From positions 1-10,708 of the forward strand of contig CAITZE010000395.1 of the NCBI GenBank assembly GCA_903896775.1: a DNA stretch of 10,708 nt, read 5' to 3'. The translations under genes and the position numbers were made by a program. Every line of letters starts with the position of its first letter. Within the stretch, counting starts at the first letter, position 1. The DNA is from an uncultured bacterium (GTDB taxonomy: Bacteria; Pseudomonadota; Alphaproteobacteria; Rhodospirillales; Rhodospirillaceae). Of this stretch, positions 1 to 6,890 are shown piece by piece. The notes beneath the pieces were generated by a model. It was not told the origin of the DNA. It searched no databases and was given only the letters and a program-made list of their open reading frames with translations.

Positions 1-207
1 AGCGAGACGTTGATCGCTCACGATTTGCGATTCGATGAACGCTTCGATTTCAATTTTTACGATCTCGATTTTTGCAGGCAGGCCGAAGCCAAAAATGTCC
101 GCATGGGCACTTGGCCTATTTCGGTGGTGCATGAAAGCACCGGTAATTACCTGTCCCAATCCTGGCGCGACGGTTACCGCAAATATATCGAGAAGTGGGG
201 CGATTGA
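1..207 (+). CDS. Glycosyltransferase, C-terminal fragment (gene cut by window start)
   Basis: The reading frame is open from base 1 and ends at TGA 205-207, so this is the 3' end of a larger gene; the TTG at 10 is just an internal Leu codon. The visible 68 residues contain FDERFDFNFYDLDFCRQA, followed by GTWPISVVHES and a closing aromatic-rich W-Y-KWG tail. From family knowledge, the Y-D-L-D-F-C-R segment followed by GTWP and an H-x-S resembles the C-terminal acceptor/metal region of GT-A type (family 2-like) glycosyltransferases acting on surface polysaccharides. The sugar donor and acceptor cannot be told from this fragment. Its stop codon directly abuts the stop of the convergent permease gene at 208, so no terminator separates them. 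The family call is moderately sure; anything finer would be a guess. Confidence 0.6.
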   Translation, partial: SETLIAHDLRFDERFDFNFYDLDFCRQAEAKNVRMGTWPISVVHESTGNYLSQSWRDGYRKYIEKWGD

Positions 208-1116
208 TTACTTCAGTTTGGGATTCAAAGCATCCCTCAGCCAATCGCCCAGCATATTCACGGCCAAAGCCAGCAGCACCAACGTCAGCGACGGAAACAG
301 CGTGATCCACCATTCGCCGGAAAACAGGAAGTTGTTGCCGATGCGGATCAGTGTACCTAACGACGGCGCGGTTGGCGGCATGCCAACGCCTAAGAAACTG
401 AGCGTGGCTTCTGAAATCACGGCCAGCGCCAAGCCCAAAGTCGCCAACACCATCACCGACGTCAGCACATTGGGCAGAATATGCGTCAACACAATTCGGG
501 GAGATGAGACGCCCATCACGCGGGCCGCGGAAACATAGGCGAGAGTCTTTTGCACGGCCGTGGCAGCGCGCACAACACGGGCGTACTGAGGCCAGTCGGC
601 GATGCCGATACTGAAGATCAGCACGTAGATCGCAACAGCATCGTGCGTTTCTTGGGGTAACGTTGCGCGCGCCAGACCGTCGACCATAAGCGCGATGAGA
701 ATGGCCGGAATGGTGAGCTGCACATCGGCTAGGCGCATGGCCAGGGCATCGACCCACCCGCCGGCGTAGCCTGCGACCAAACCGATTGTAACGCCAATGA
801 CGGCGGCGAATATCACCGCGCCAAAACCCACCAATAACGAAATGCGGCTTCCGTAAAGCAACGCCGATAGCATATCGCGCCCTTGATCGTCGGAACCTAA
901 CAAGAAATGTGGATCGCTTCCCGGAAGCCACGACGGCGGAAGCAAGCTGTTGGCGAGATTGAGCGCGGCCGGATCAAAAGGGTTTTGCGACGCGAGCAAC
1001 GGCGCGAGGATTGCTCCGCCGACAATGAGCACGGTGAGCGCCGCCGAGGTCATGGCGATGGGTGACGCGCGAAATCTAGACCATAGATAATTGCGGTGCG
1101 CGGTTTGGTTACTCAT
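208..1116 (-). CDS. ABC transporter permease, DppC/OppC family (peptide/nickel type)
   Basis: A 302-residue inner-membrane permease, close to the usual family length. One transmembrane helix lies near residues 20-42. It is followed by the OppC/DppC signature LLGSDDQGRDMLSALLYGSR (residues 72-91), then hydrophobic stretches around 92-115, 130-148, 162-175, 215-245 and 268-290. The EAA cytoplasmic loop, which docks on the ATPase, is visible as AARVMGVSSPRIVLTHILPN (197-216). The C-terminus NMLGDWLRDALNPKLK is the normal family ending. The ATG at 1116 overlaps the TGA of the upstream DppB-type gene as ATGA, pointing to translational coupling and a heterodimeric channel. The substrate is probably a peptide or another small solute, but permease sequence alone does not decide it. 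No ATP-binding gene follows, because the next gene is convergent and belongs to another function. Confidence 0.93.
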   Translation of the reverse strand: MSNQTAHRNYLWSRFRASPIAMTSAALTVLIVGGAILAPLLASQNPFDPAALNLANSLLPPSWLPGSDPHFLLGSDDQGRDMLSALLYGSRISLLVGFGAVIFAAVIGVTIGLVAGYAGGWVDALAMRLADVQLTIPAILIALMVDGLARATLPQETHDAVAIYVLIFSIGIADWPQYARVVRAATAVQKTLAYVSAARVMGVSSPRIVLTHILPNVLTSVMVLATLGLALAVISEATLSFLGVGMPPTAPSLGTLIRIGNNFLFSGEWWITLFPSLTLVLLALAVNMLGDWLRDALNPKLK

Positions 1117-2090
1117 GCCGCTTCCTCACGGCTGCGCAGCCGAGGATCGAGCGCGACATAAAGCAGATCGACCAAGACATTGATGGTGACAAAAACGAAA
1201 GCCACCATGAACAGATAGGCGGCCATGATCGGCACATCGGCGAAGGAAACCGCTTGGATGAAAAGCAGGCCCATGCCGGGCCATTGGAAAACAGTCTCGG
1301 TCACAATGGAGAAGGCAATCAGTTCTCCAAGCTTGAGGCCGATGATCGTGATGACGGGTAAAGCCGCATTCTTGAGCGCATACTTAGCGTTGATCGTGGT
1401 TTCTCTGAGACCCATCGCGCGGGCGGTGCGAATGTAGTCGGCGCCGAGCACGTCCAGCATTTCGGCACGCACGAGGCGTAAAATGAAAGCCATTTGATAG
1501 AGACCGAGCGTAATGCCTGGGAGAATCAGGGCTTTGAGGCCTGAAGCGGTAAGAAAGCCCGTGGTCCACCATCCGATGTGCACCACATCACCGCGCCCAA
1601 AGGACGGCAACCAACCCAAAATCACTGAAAAGAGGTAAATCAAACCTATGCCAATGACGAAGGTCGGCAGCGAGATTCCGATCAATGAGACCGCAAGAAC
1701 CGTCTGCCCGAGCCACGAATTGCGGCGGATGGCGGTAAAAATGCCGAGCGCGACACCGAGACCAACCGCGAATAATGCCGAGACCAATACAAGCTCTGCC
1801 GTTGCCGGCAGGCGTTCGGCGATCAAATCGGCGACCGGGCGCTGTAGCCGATAGGACGTTCCGAAGTCGCCCTTTACGGCGTGGATTGAAAAGCGAGCGA
1901 ATTGCACAACGAAGGAATCGTTGAGGCCGAGATGCGCGCGCAGAGCTTCGCGGCTTTCACGGCTGGCTTCCTGACCCAACATATTGCTGACGGGGTCGCC
2001 AACATAGTTGAACAGCAGAAAAGCAACGAGCGTCGCGAGCCCCATAACGGCGGCGGCTTGGATCAAACGGCGAAGGATGTGACGGGCCAT
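1113..2090 (-). CDS. ABC transporter permease, DppB/OppB family (peptide/nickel type)
   Basis: A 325-residue permease with the standard N-terminus (MARHILRRLIQAAAVMGLAT) leading into the first membrane helix at about 10-30. A periplasmic segment of about 60 residues follows, including the family-typical GDFGTSYRLQRPV (74-86). Further helices lie near 98-120, 130-158, 185-205, 245-263 and 287-312. The EAA loop is at 219-245 (YIRTARAMGLRE followed by KYALKNAALP), and ETVFQWPGMG (265-274) is another strong family marker. It is expected to pair with the overlapping DppC-type gene. The start lies 13 bp past the substrate-binding protein stop. A GGGGA sits almost directly against the ATG, closer than a usual Shine-Dalgarno, but the N-terminal alignment with the family supports this start. 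Family certain, substrate unknown. Confidence 0.94.
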   Translation of the reverse strand: MARHILRRLIQAAAVMGLATLVAFLLFNYVGDPVSNMLGQEASRESREALRAHLGLNDSFVVQFARFSIHAVKGDFGTSYRLQRPVADLIAERLPATAELVLVSALFAVGLGVALGIFTAIRRNSWLGQTVLAVSLIGISLPTFVIGIGLIYLFSVILGWLPSFGRGDVVHIGWWTTGFLTASGLKALILPGITLGLYQMAFILRLVRAEMLDVLGADYIRTARAMGLRETTINAKYALKNAALPVITIIGLKLGELIAFSIVTETVFQWPGMGLLFIQAVSFADVPIMAAYLFMVAFVFVTINVLVDLLYVALDPRLRSREEAA

Positions 2091-2103
2091 TCCCCGAGCT
2101 TAG

Positions 2104-3666
2104 CTAATTCGTAAACCGCGCGTAAGCGAAGTGGGGCATGTTATCGAGGGTAATCGGAACCTTGACGCCTTTGCGCGTCGCCCAAGCCAAAAGCGGGTGG
2201 TATAGGGGGACATAGGTATAGGCTTCGCGCAGACGTGTGGACGCCTCCTTGATCATGGCATCGCGCTTCGGCTTATCGATTTCGCTGGCCATGCCGTTGA
2301 TCAGATCGAATAGCTTCTGGTCTGTATATTCCGTGCCGTTCCATATCGATGTCGGCAGTCCTAGAAAGCTCAAGTGGTTGTGGGCGTCTGTAGTGTCAGT
2401 GCCCCAGCCTAGCATGTAGAAATCCGACTCTTTGTGTTGCACGCGCGGCATATGCAACGTGCGTGGCTTGAGGTCGAGTGTCACTTTGACGCCGACGCGC
2501 GCGAGCATGCCGACAACCGCCTGGCAGGTTGGCTCATCGTTGAGATAGCGGTCGTTAGGGCAATCGAGGCGCACATCGAAGCCTTGTGGATATCCGGCCT
2601 CTGTAAGCAACTTCTTGGCGCCGTCGGGATCGAAAGGCAAATGCACGTCGATGCTGGGGTCGTAACCATAAACGCCCGGCGGCACGACATTGCCCGCCGG
2701 CTGACCCAAGCCCCGCAAAATGCGCTGAGTGATAGCGTTCACATCGACGGCCATGTTCATGGCTTTACGCACGCGAATGTCAGCGAAGGGGTTTTTGCCT
2801 TTGACGGAAGATGTCAGAAGCTCTTTGCGCCCTGCATCCATGCCGAGAAAAATCGTCCAGGGCGACGCGGCGCGCTCGACCTGAAAGCCGCCCGAGGATT
2901 CAATGCGCGCCAAATCCTGCACCGGCGGGTCCAGCACAAAATCCAACTCACCCGAAAGCAATGCGGCCACACGCGTCGCTTGGTTTTTGATCGGCGTATA
3001 GATAATGCGGTCGATATTGTGAGGCTGGTCTTTCAGGCCCCACCAGTCTGGATTTTTGATCATGAGGGTGCGCACGTCGGGGTCGCGCGATTCCAATTTG
3101 AAGGGCCCGGTGCCGTTTGCATGGCGCACAGCGTAGGTCTCTTCGCCGTTGCCGTAATTTTGCGGCACAGTGACTTTGTGTTCTTCGGCCCAACCGCGCG
3201 ACATGATGAAGATGGTCGTGATTTCGTCCAACAGAATTGGATCGGGTGTTTTGGTAAGGATGCGGACCGTCAAGGGATCGACCGCGACGACATCGGCGAC
3301 GCTCGCAATCAAATCCCGAAGGTCGGACGTCGGCATTTGCGCGCGCTTGAAGGAGAACACCACATCGTCGGACGTGAAGGGCCGACCGTCGTGAAATTTC
3401 ACATTGGGGCGCAGCTTGAACTCCCAGGTTTTAGGATCGACCAGCTTCCATGACACGGCAAGGCCTGGAACCTTGGTGAGATCAGGCTGACGGTTAATGA
3501 GCGCGTCCTCGACTTGCTGTGCGAAGGTGCGAGTCTGACCTTCATTCTGAGCATGGGGATCCATGGTCATGGCGTCGCCCTGGCTCGCCCAGCGCAGAAC
3601 ATTCTCCGCGTGCACCGCGCTTACGGATAAGGTGATGGCCAGAGCAACCGAGAGAAGGCGCTTCAT
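2104..3666 (-). CDS. ABC transporter periplasmic solute-binding protein, family 5 (DppA/OppA type)
   Basis: A 520-residue exported binding protein that captures the solute in the periplasm and hands it to the two permeases encoded next. Residues 1-20 form a clear signal peptide: positive MKR start, hydrophobic core LLSVALAITL, and probable cleavage after VHA before ENVLRW. There is no lipobox Cys. The SBP_bac_5 hallmark is seen near residues 72-110, with AVSWKLVDPKTWEFKLRP followed by VKFHDGRPFTSDDVVFSF. Length fits the family. I start it at ATG 3666 rather than at the in-frame TTG 3672, because this gives a standard signal peptide and a GAGG about 10 bp upstream. The preceding methyltransferase stop is 2 bp away. 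The ligand could be a peptide, nickel chelate, opine or sugar; nothing visible separates these. Confidence 0.92.
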   Translation of the reverse strand: MKRLLSVALAITLSVSAVHAENVLRWASQGDAMTMDPHAQNEGQTRTFAQQVEDALINRQPDLTKVPGLAVSWKLVDPKTWEFKLRPNVKFHDGRPFTSDDVVFSFKRAQMPTSDLRDLIASVADVVAVDPLTVRILTKTPDPILLDEITTIFIMSRGWAEEHKVTVPQNYGNGEETYAVRHANGTGPFKLESRDPDVRTLMIKNPDWWGLKDQPHNIDRIIYTPIKNQATRVAALLSGELDFVLDPPVQDLARIESSGGFQVERAASPWTIFLGMDAGRKELLTSSVKGKNPFADIRVRKAMNMAVDVNAITQRILRGLGQPAGNVVPPGVYGYDPSIDVHLPFDPDGAKKLLTEAGYPQGFDVRLDCPNDRYLNDEPTCQAVVGMLARVGVKVTLDLKPRTLHMPRVQHKESDFYMLGWGTDTTDAHNHLSFLGLPTSIWNGTEYTDQKLFDLINGMASEIDKPKRDAMIKEASTRLREAYTYVPLYHPLLAWATRKGVKVPITLDNMPHFAYARFTN

Positions 3667-3668
3667 AA

Positions 3669-4448
3669 TCAAACGGCCTCAATCGTCATGGTATCGAAGC
3701 TGAAAGAACCATCGGGCTCCAGCTCGTAATACTCCGCCACATTACGCGGCATCGAGGCCTGCAACGCACGGATCGCGCTGACGTTGACTTCCGACGTCGC
3801 CATGCGTGCGACCCAGCTTGAGAATTCCAGATGCAGACGATGCAGCTTGGCTTCTTTGGGAGCGAAGCCGGCAGCCCGCAACATTTCCATCCACTCGGCC
3901 AAGGAATAGCTGCGCACATGCGACGGGTCACGCAGCAACTCGAGCGCTTGCAGATGCGTATCCAACAATGGTGTTCCGGGTGAAACGGAATCGGCAAACA
4001 CAGCACGGCCGCCTGGCGCCAGCACGCGCCGCGCTTCGGCCAAGCCAGCGCGAATATTGTGCCAGTGATGGGCGCTATAACGAGTTGCAACAAAATCGAA
4101 GCTGCCGTCGGCGAAGGGAAGTTTCTCGACGCTACCTTGTTGCGTGCTGATATTGGAAAGCCCGCGCAGGCTGGCTTCCTTTTTAACCGCGCTCAACATA
4201 TCCACGGACAAATCGTAAGCGGTCATTTCTCCAGCATGTGGCGCGACTTGAAAGCTGACGTGACCGCCCCCACAGCCGAGATCCAACGCACGGCGCGGGC
4301 GCAGTGTCTTTGCGATCTCCGCGATATGAGCAAGGTCGGGACCCGACGCATGGACGGCGCTTGCGACATAAGACGCCGCGCGCGGTCCGAATTGGGCGGT
4401 TACATGTGATTCGTGAGTCTTATTGGGAACGTTCATGGTGTGGCTCAT
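3669..4448 (-). CDS. Class I SAM-dependent methyltransferase (Methyltransf_11/UbiE-like)
   Basis: A 259-residue soluble methyltransferase with the Rossmann fold. Motif I ALDLGCGGGHVS is at residues 54-65, and the acidic end of strand 2 (AYDLS) at 77-81 should bind the SAM ribose. LPFADGSFDFVATRYSAHHW (110-129) and RVLAPGGRAVFAD (141-153) are the usual motifs of the UbiE/type-11 group. The acceptor is unknown; despite the resemblance to UbiE, length and C-terminus do not match the quinone enzyme, and no quinone genes are near. It is the first gene of a tight minus-strand run with a family 5 transporter (2 bp before the binding protein start), so its job may relate to the imported molecule. An alternative ATG at 4436 would shorten it by four residues; neither start has a good ribosome site. 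Confidence 0.88.
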   Translation of the reverse strand: MSHTMNVPNKTHESHVTAQFGPRAASYVASAVHASGPDLAHIAEIAKTLRPRRALDLGCGGGHVSFQVAPHAGEMTAYDLSVDMLSAVKKEASLRGLSNISTQQGSVEKLPFADGSFDFVATRYSAHHWHNIRAGLAEARRVLAPGGRAVFADSVSPGTPLLDTHLQALELLRDPSHVRSYSLAEWMEMLRAAGFAPKEAKLHRLHLEFSSWVARMATSEVNVSAIRALQASMPRNVAEYYELEPDGSFSFDTMTIEAV

Positions 4449-4634
4449 ATGAAGGTAAGACGTCGAAGATTGTGCAATTGAGTATCGCTCTTAATCGCGC
4501 CGAGGGCCACAAAACATCCAGCAGAGAGCGCTTCAAAAACCTGGGGGGAAATTCACGAAATGGTTGACCCGCGAATCATCAACGGTCACCATCGGCACAC
4601 GTTTCACATTGGCGAAAAATTTGCCGATCTTTCG

Positions 4635-4639
4635 AAGGA
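4635..4639 (+). promoter_or_regulatory. Shine-Dalgarno site of bfr
   Basis: AAGGA lies 7 bp before ATG 4647. This decides the start of bacterioferritin over the in-frame ATG at 4560, which would add 29 residues with no family counterpart. Confidence 0.8.
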
Positions 4640-4646
4640 CTCCTCC

Positions 4647-5126
4647 ATGAAGGGCGATAAGCAGGTCATCAAACTCCTGAATCAGGTGCTCAAGAACGAG
4701 CTGACCGCCATCAACCAGTATTTCCTGCATTCGCGCATGCTGCGCCAGTGGGGCTTAAGCCGCCTCGCAGCGTACGAATACAAAGAATCCATCGACGAGA
4801 TGAAACACGCCGACAACTTGATCGAGCGCGTACTGTTCCTGGAAGGTCTGCCCAATCTGCAGGACCTCGGCAAACTGATGATCGGCGAGAGCGTCGAGGA
4901 ACTTCTGAAATGCGACCTGAAGCTCGAGATGGACGCAATCGCGCCGCTGAAAGATGGGATCGCCCATTGTGAAAAGGTCGGCGACTACATCACGCGCGAG
5001 CTGTTCGAGGATATTCTAGAGTCGGAAGAAGAGCACATTGACTGGATCGAAACCCAGATCGAGCTGATCGGCCGCATGGGCTTGCAAAACTACGTGCAGC
5101 TGCAAACTAAACCGGCGGAAGACTAA
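4647..5126 (+). CDS. bfr: Bacterioferritin (haem-containing iron-storage ferritin)
   Basis: A 159-residue subunit of the 24-mer iron-storage shell, which oxidises Fe(II) at a di-iron centre and stores ferric mineral in the cavity. Numbering from ATG 4647 matches E. coli Bfr, and every key residue is present: ferroxidase ligands Glu18, Glu51, His54, Glu94, Glu127 and His130, with Tyr25 nearby, and Met52 as the haem ligand between subunits. The start MKGDKQVIKLLN is the classic family N-terminus. The gene stands alone on the plus strand, divergent from the methyltransferase-transporter operon (198 bp between starts) and convergent with bfd, 13 bp from its stop. The intergenic region has TTGACC (4564-4569) and a GCGAATCAT (4571-4579) that resembles half of the palindrome upstream of bfd, but no convincing complete promoter. 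Confidence 0.97.
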   Translation: MKGDKQVIKLLNQVLKNELTAINQYFLHSRMLRQWGLSRLAAYEYKESIDEMKHADNLIERVLFLEGLPNLQDLGKLMIGESVEELLKCDLKLEMDAIAPLKDGIAHCEKVGDYITRELFEDILESEEEHIDWIETQIELIGRMGLQNYVQLQTKPAED

Positions 5127-5131
5127 ATAGA

Positions 5132-5148
5132 GCCGAAAGTTATTCGGC
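5132..5148. terminator. Hairpin across the bfr/bfd convergent 3' ends, possible terminator
   Basis: GCCGAA (5132-5137), loop AGTTA, TTCGGC (5143-5148) form a perfect 6-bp stem between the convergent genes. It covers the bfd stop codon at 5140-5142. On the minus strand it is followed by a T-rich stretch (TCTATTTAGTCTT), so it could end bfd transcription. On the plus strand there is no T-run, so termination of bfr here is doubtful. The stem is short. Confidence 0.4.
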
Positions 5149-5328
5149 GGCCTGCATGACGTAGGCCGGCTCGGCTTGATTGATAATGTCTTGAGCCATG
5201 CATTGGCACTGGCCACAGGCGATCTCCACGCCAAGCACTGCGTAGGCTTCTTTGACGGTGCGTGCGCCAAGGCGTGAGGCCTCTGCGATTTCGCTATCGG
5301 TCAACGCGTTACAAATGCAGACGTACAT
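5140..5328 (-). CDS. bfd: Bacterioferritin-associated ferredoxin
   Basis: A 62-residue [2Fe-2S] protein that docks on bacterioferritin at the haem and delivers electrons to reduce the stored iron for release. The MYVCICNALTD start is the family signature. Cluster ligands are Cys4 and Cys6 (CxC) and Cys38 and Cys41 (CxxC), the same positions as in characterised Bfd; Cys43 is extra. The frame stays open far upstream into rsmB, but that part is only a shadow. ATG 5328 is set by family alignment and by AAGGG about 7 bp upstream. It lies downstream of rsmB on the same strand, but 121 bp with its own likely promoter separate them. It faces bfr, so the two are not one operon. A Fur-like palindrome upstream suggests derepression when iron is scarce. 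Confidence 0.94.
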   Translation of the reverse strand: MYVCICNALTDSEIAEASRLGARTVKEAYAVLGVEIACGQCQCMAQDIINQAEPAYVMQAAE

Positions 5329-5388
5329 TTTAGCGCCCTTTTTTGCCGCTCTTTTTATCCAAGTGGACAATGCGAAGCAGTCGCAAAT

Positions 5389-5417
5389 GATATAGGGCGC
5401 TTGCGAATGATTTGCAA
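5389..5417 (-). promoter_or_regulatory. Candidate bfd promoter
   Basis: On the minus strand TTGCAA (5417-5412) and TATATC (5394-5389) are separated by 17 bp. Each matches four of six positions of the sigma-70 -35 and -10 consensus. Transcription would begin near 5381, leaving a leader of about 54 bases. The placement is by eye. The -35 element lies inside the Fur-like palindrome. Confidence 0.4.
5401..5417. promoter_or_regulatory. Fur-family-like palindrome upstream of bfd
   Basis: TTGCGAATGATTTGCAA is an inverted repeat centred on 5409 with 7 of 8 arm positions paired (only G5405/T5413 fails). Its form, GCAAAT-ATTGC arms around a single central base, resembles operators of the Fur/Mur/Irr group in alphaproteobacteria as I remember them. 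A second half-site, GCAAATGAT (5383-5391), repeats the core GCGAATGAT (5403-5411) exactly 20 bp away, on the same helix face. Overlap with the -35 element would fit repression. Which regulator binds is inference. Confidence 0.5.
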
Positions 5418-5449
5418 GAGCGATTATATGTATTTGAAATATAACGATA

Positions 5450-6772
5450 TTATTCGCTGCGTTGAAGCAACGCGCCGTAAAATCCATCGAGTCCTGCCCG
5501 TTCAGGCCACTGGCTAGGCAGGGTTCTGAGCTCACCTTTGTGGTCGATGAATTGCGACTCGCCCGCCACCGCTTCCTTCGGGATTTTGACCCGCGTGATG
5601 ATGGGATGAGTGGCCAGGACCGCCTCCACCACCGGGCGGCGCTCCTCGGGCTGCAGCGAGCAGACGCTGTAAAAAATCCAACCGCCCGGTTTGACCATTT
5701 CGACAGCGGCATTCAGCAACCGGGTTTGCAAAGTCACGAAGCCGGCAATGTCTTCGGCGCGCTTGAGATAGGGCAGATCGGGATGACGGCGGATAGTGCC
5801 TGTCGCCGAACAGGGCGCATCCAGCAGCACCGCATCGACTTGCTCTTTGGGCCGCCAGGTGACGGCATCGGCCTCGACGATTTGGGCGTCAAGACGCAGA
5901 CGCTTGAGATTAGCGCGCAGGAGATTGAGGCGCTCGCCGGATGAATCCACCGCAGTGACGGCGCAACCGGCTGCGGCCAGCTGCGCGGTCTTGCCGCCAG
6001 GTGCTGCGCAAAGATCGAGAACGGTTTTGCCGGCCGGAGATTCCAAAACATGCAGCAGCATTTTTGCGGGCAGCGCCGCGGCAGCGTCTTGCACCCACCA
6101 GGCGCCGTCGGCAAATCCTTCAAGCTCTTGAATGCGGCCGCCGGCGGTGCGGCGTAAGCTACCGGTAGGAAGCACAGCGGCTTCAAGGCGTTTTGCCCAT
6201 TCCTCAAGCGCCGCCGGGTCTTTCACCGTGATGTCGAGCAGTGGCTCGCTGAGATGGGCCTCGGCGGTGGCGCGCGCAGCGGGCTCGCCGTAAGCCGCGA
6301 TCCAGGATTTCCACAGCCAAAGCGGCGTGTTGAGACTGGCAGCATCTTGAGCGGCGACTAGGCCAGCGCCCTTTTCTGAAACACGGCGCAGCACCGCGTT
6401 GACCAATCCCGCGTGACGTTCATGGCCCTGCTTCACCAACGCCACCGACGTCGCAACGGCGGCATGAGGCGGCGTGGCGATGAACAGCAACTGAGCTGCG
6501 CCAAGGCGAAGCACATTGATCACACGGTCGGGCGGGCGGCGCTCGACAAAATTACCGAGAACAAGATCGATCTGGCCCAAACGACGCAACGTCGTGGCGA
6601 CAAGCAGCCGCACAAAGGCGCGGTCGCGCGGTTCCAGCTTCGCGACAGCCTGCTCAAACTGATCGTCCGTGGACTTTGCGCGCGAGAACACGCCTTCGAG
6701 TATGGCCAGGGCAGCAGCGCGGGAGGCGATTTCAGATCCGCCAGCAGAAGGGGCTGAACTTGATTGCGACAT
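5450..6772 (-). CDS. rsmB: 16S rRNA (cytosine(967)-C(5))-methyltransferase RsmB
   Basis: A 440-residue rRNA methyltransferase that uses SAM to make m5C967 in 16S rRNA. Residues about 15-135 form the NusB-like RNA-binding domain (ending LVNAVLRRV); about 150-235 is the linker region; 245-440 is the Rossmann catalytic domain. Motif I is DLCAAPGGKT (253-262). The release cysteine lies in LLDAPCSATGTIRRHPD (Cys321) and the catalytic nucleophile in YSVCSLQPEE (Cys371, where many homologues read TCS). Length agrees with the Fmu/Sun family. It is divergent from the DUF1674 gene, a neighbourhood common in alphaproteobacteria. The purH that often follows is not the next gene here; bfd is instead. ATG 6772 has only a weak purine-rich stretch upstream. 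Confidence 0.95.
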   Translation of the reverse strand: MSQSSSAPSAGGSEIASRAAALAILEGVFSRAKSTDDQFEQAVAKLEPRDRAFVRLLVATTLRRLGQIDLVLGNFVERRPPDRVINVLRLGAAQLLFIATPPHAAVATSVALVKQGHERHAGLVNAVLRRVSEKGAGLVAAQDAASLNTPLWLWKSWIAAYGEPAARATAEAHLSEPLLDITVKDPAALEEWAKRLEAAVLPTGSLRRTAGGRIQELEGFADGAWWVQDAAAALPAKMLLHVLESPAGKTVLDLCAAPGGKTAQLAAAGCAVTAVDSSGERLNLLRANLKRLRLDAQIVEADAVTWRPKEQVDAVLLDAPCSATGTIRRHPDLPYLKRAEDIAGFVTLQTRLLNAAVEMVKPGGWIFYSVCSLQPEERRPVVEAVLATHPIITRVKIPKEAVAGESQFIDHKGELRTLPSQWPERAGLDGFYGALLQRSE

Positions 6773-6874
6773 TTTTTATGACTTTTCTTTTCAACGAGGC
6801 GCCAAATGCCGTGACAGCCGCTGCAAAGTCAATTGCTTGCGCGGCAATCCAGAAGATGCAGGGTCACGCTATTT

Positions 6875-6889
6875 GCGGTATTTTACCGC
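6875..6889 (+). promoter_or_regulatory. Perfect hairpin abutting the start codon of the DUF1674 gene
   Basis: GCGGTA (6875-6880), loop TTT, TACCGC (6884-6889) pair perfectly and end one base before ATG 6891, where a ribosome site should be; no Shine-Dalgarno is visible. TATTTT (6879-6884) could instead be a -10 element whose +1 would fall on the ATG, giving a leaderless mRNA, but no good -35 is seen. The inverted repeat is certain; its role is not. Confidence 0.5.
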
Positions 6890-6890
6890 C

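Noticed and set aside
116..931. Open frame of 271 codons on the minus strand, in another frame of the DppC-type gene
   Set aside because: Arg/Cys-rich product with no recognisable motif, inside a gene with clear permease signatures.
2434..3453. Open frame of 339 codons on the plus strand, antisense to the solute-binding protein
   Set aside because: It lies fully inside a gene with strong family evidence on the other strand. The product is rich in His, Arg and Ala without any family motif, as expected for a shadow frame in GC-rich DNA.
4562..4590. Imperfect inverted GGTTGACC / GGTCACC upstream of bfr
   Set aside because: Arms differ in length by one base and no regulator is suggested by the pattern; not strong enough for an operator call.
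4560..4646. N-terminal extension of bacterioferritin from ATG 4560
   Set aside because: The ATG at 4647 has a good AAGGA site and gives exact E. coli Bfr numbering for all ferroxidase residues; the extra 29 residues lack any family counterpart.
5438..5451. AT-only inverted repeat AATAT-AACG-ATATT at the end of rsmB
   Set aside because: The stem is only five A-T pairs, too weak to call a terminator; such repeats are likely by chance in this AT-rich spacer.
5329..5712. Upstream extension of the bfd reading frame to about 190 codons
   Set aside because: The added part overlaps rsmB in a different frame and has no match to Bfd. The family start MYVC and a ribosome site fix the start at 5328.
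6669..6890. Extension of the DUF1674 frame upstream to 6669
   Set aside because: It runs back over the 5' part of rsmB on the opposite strand; the family is short and ATG 6891 gives the normal length.
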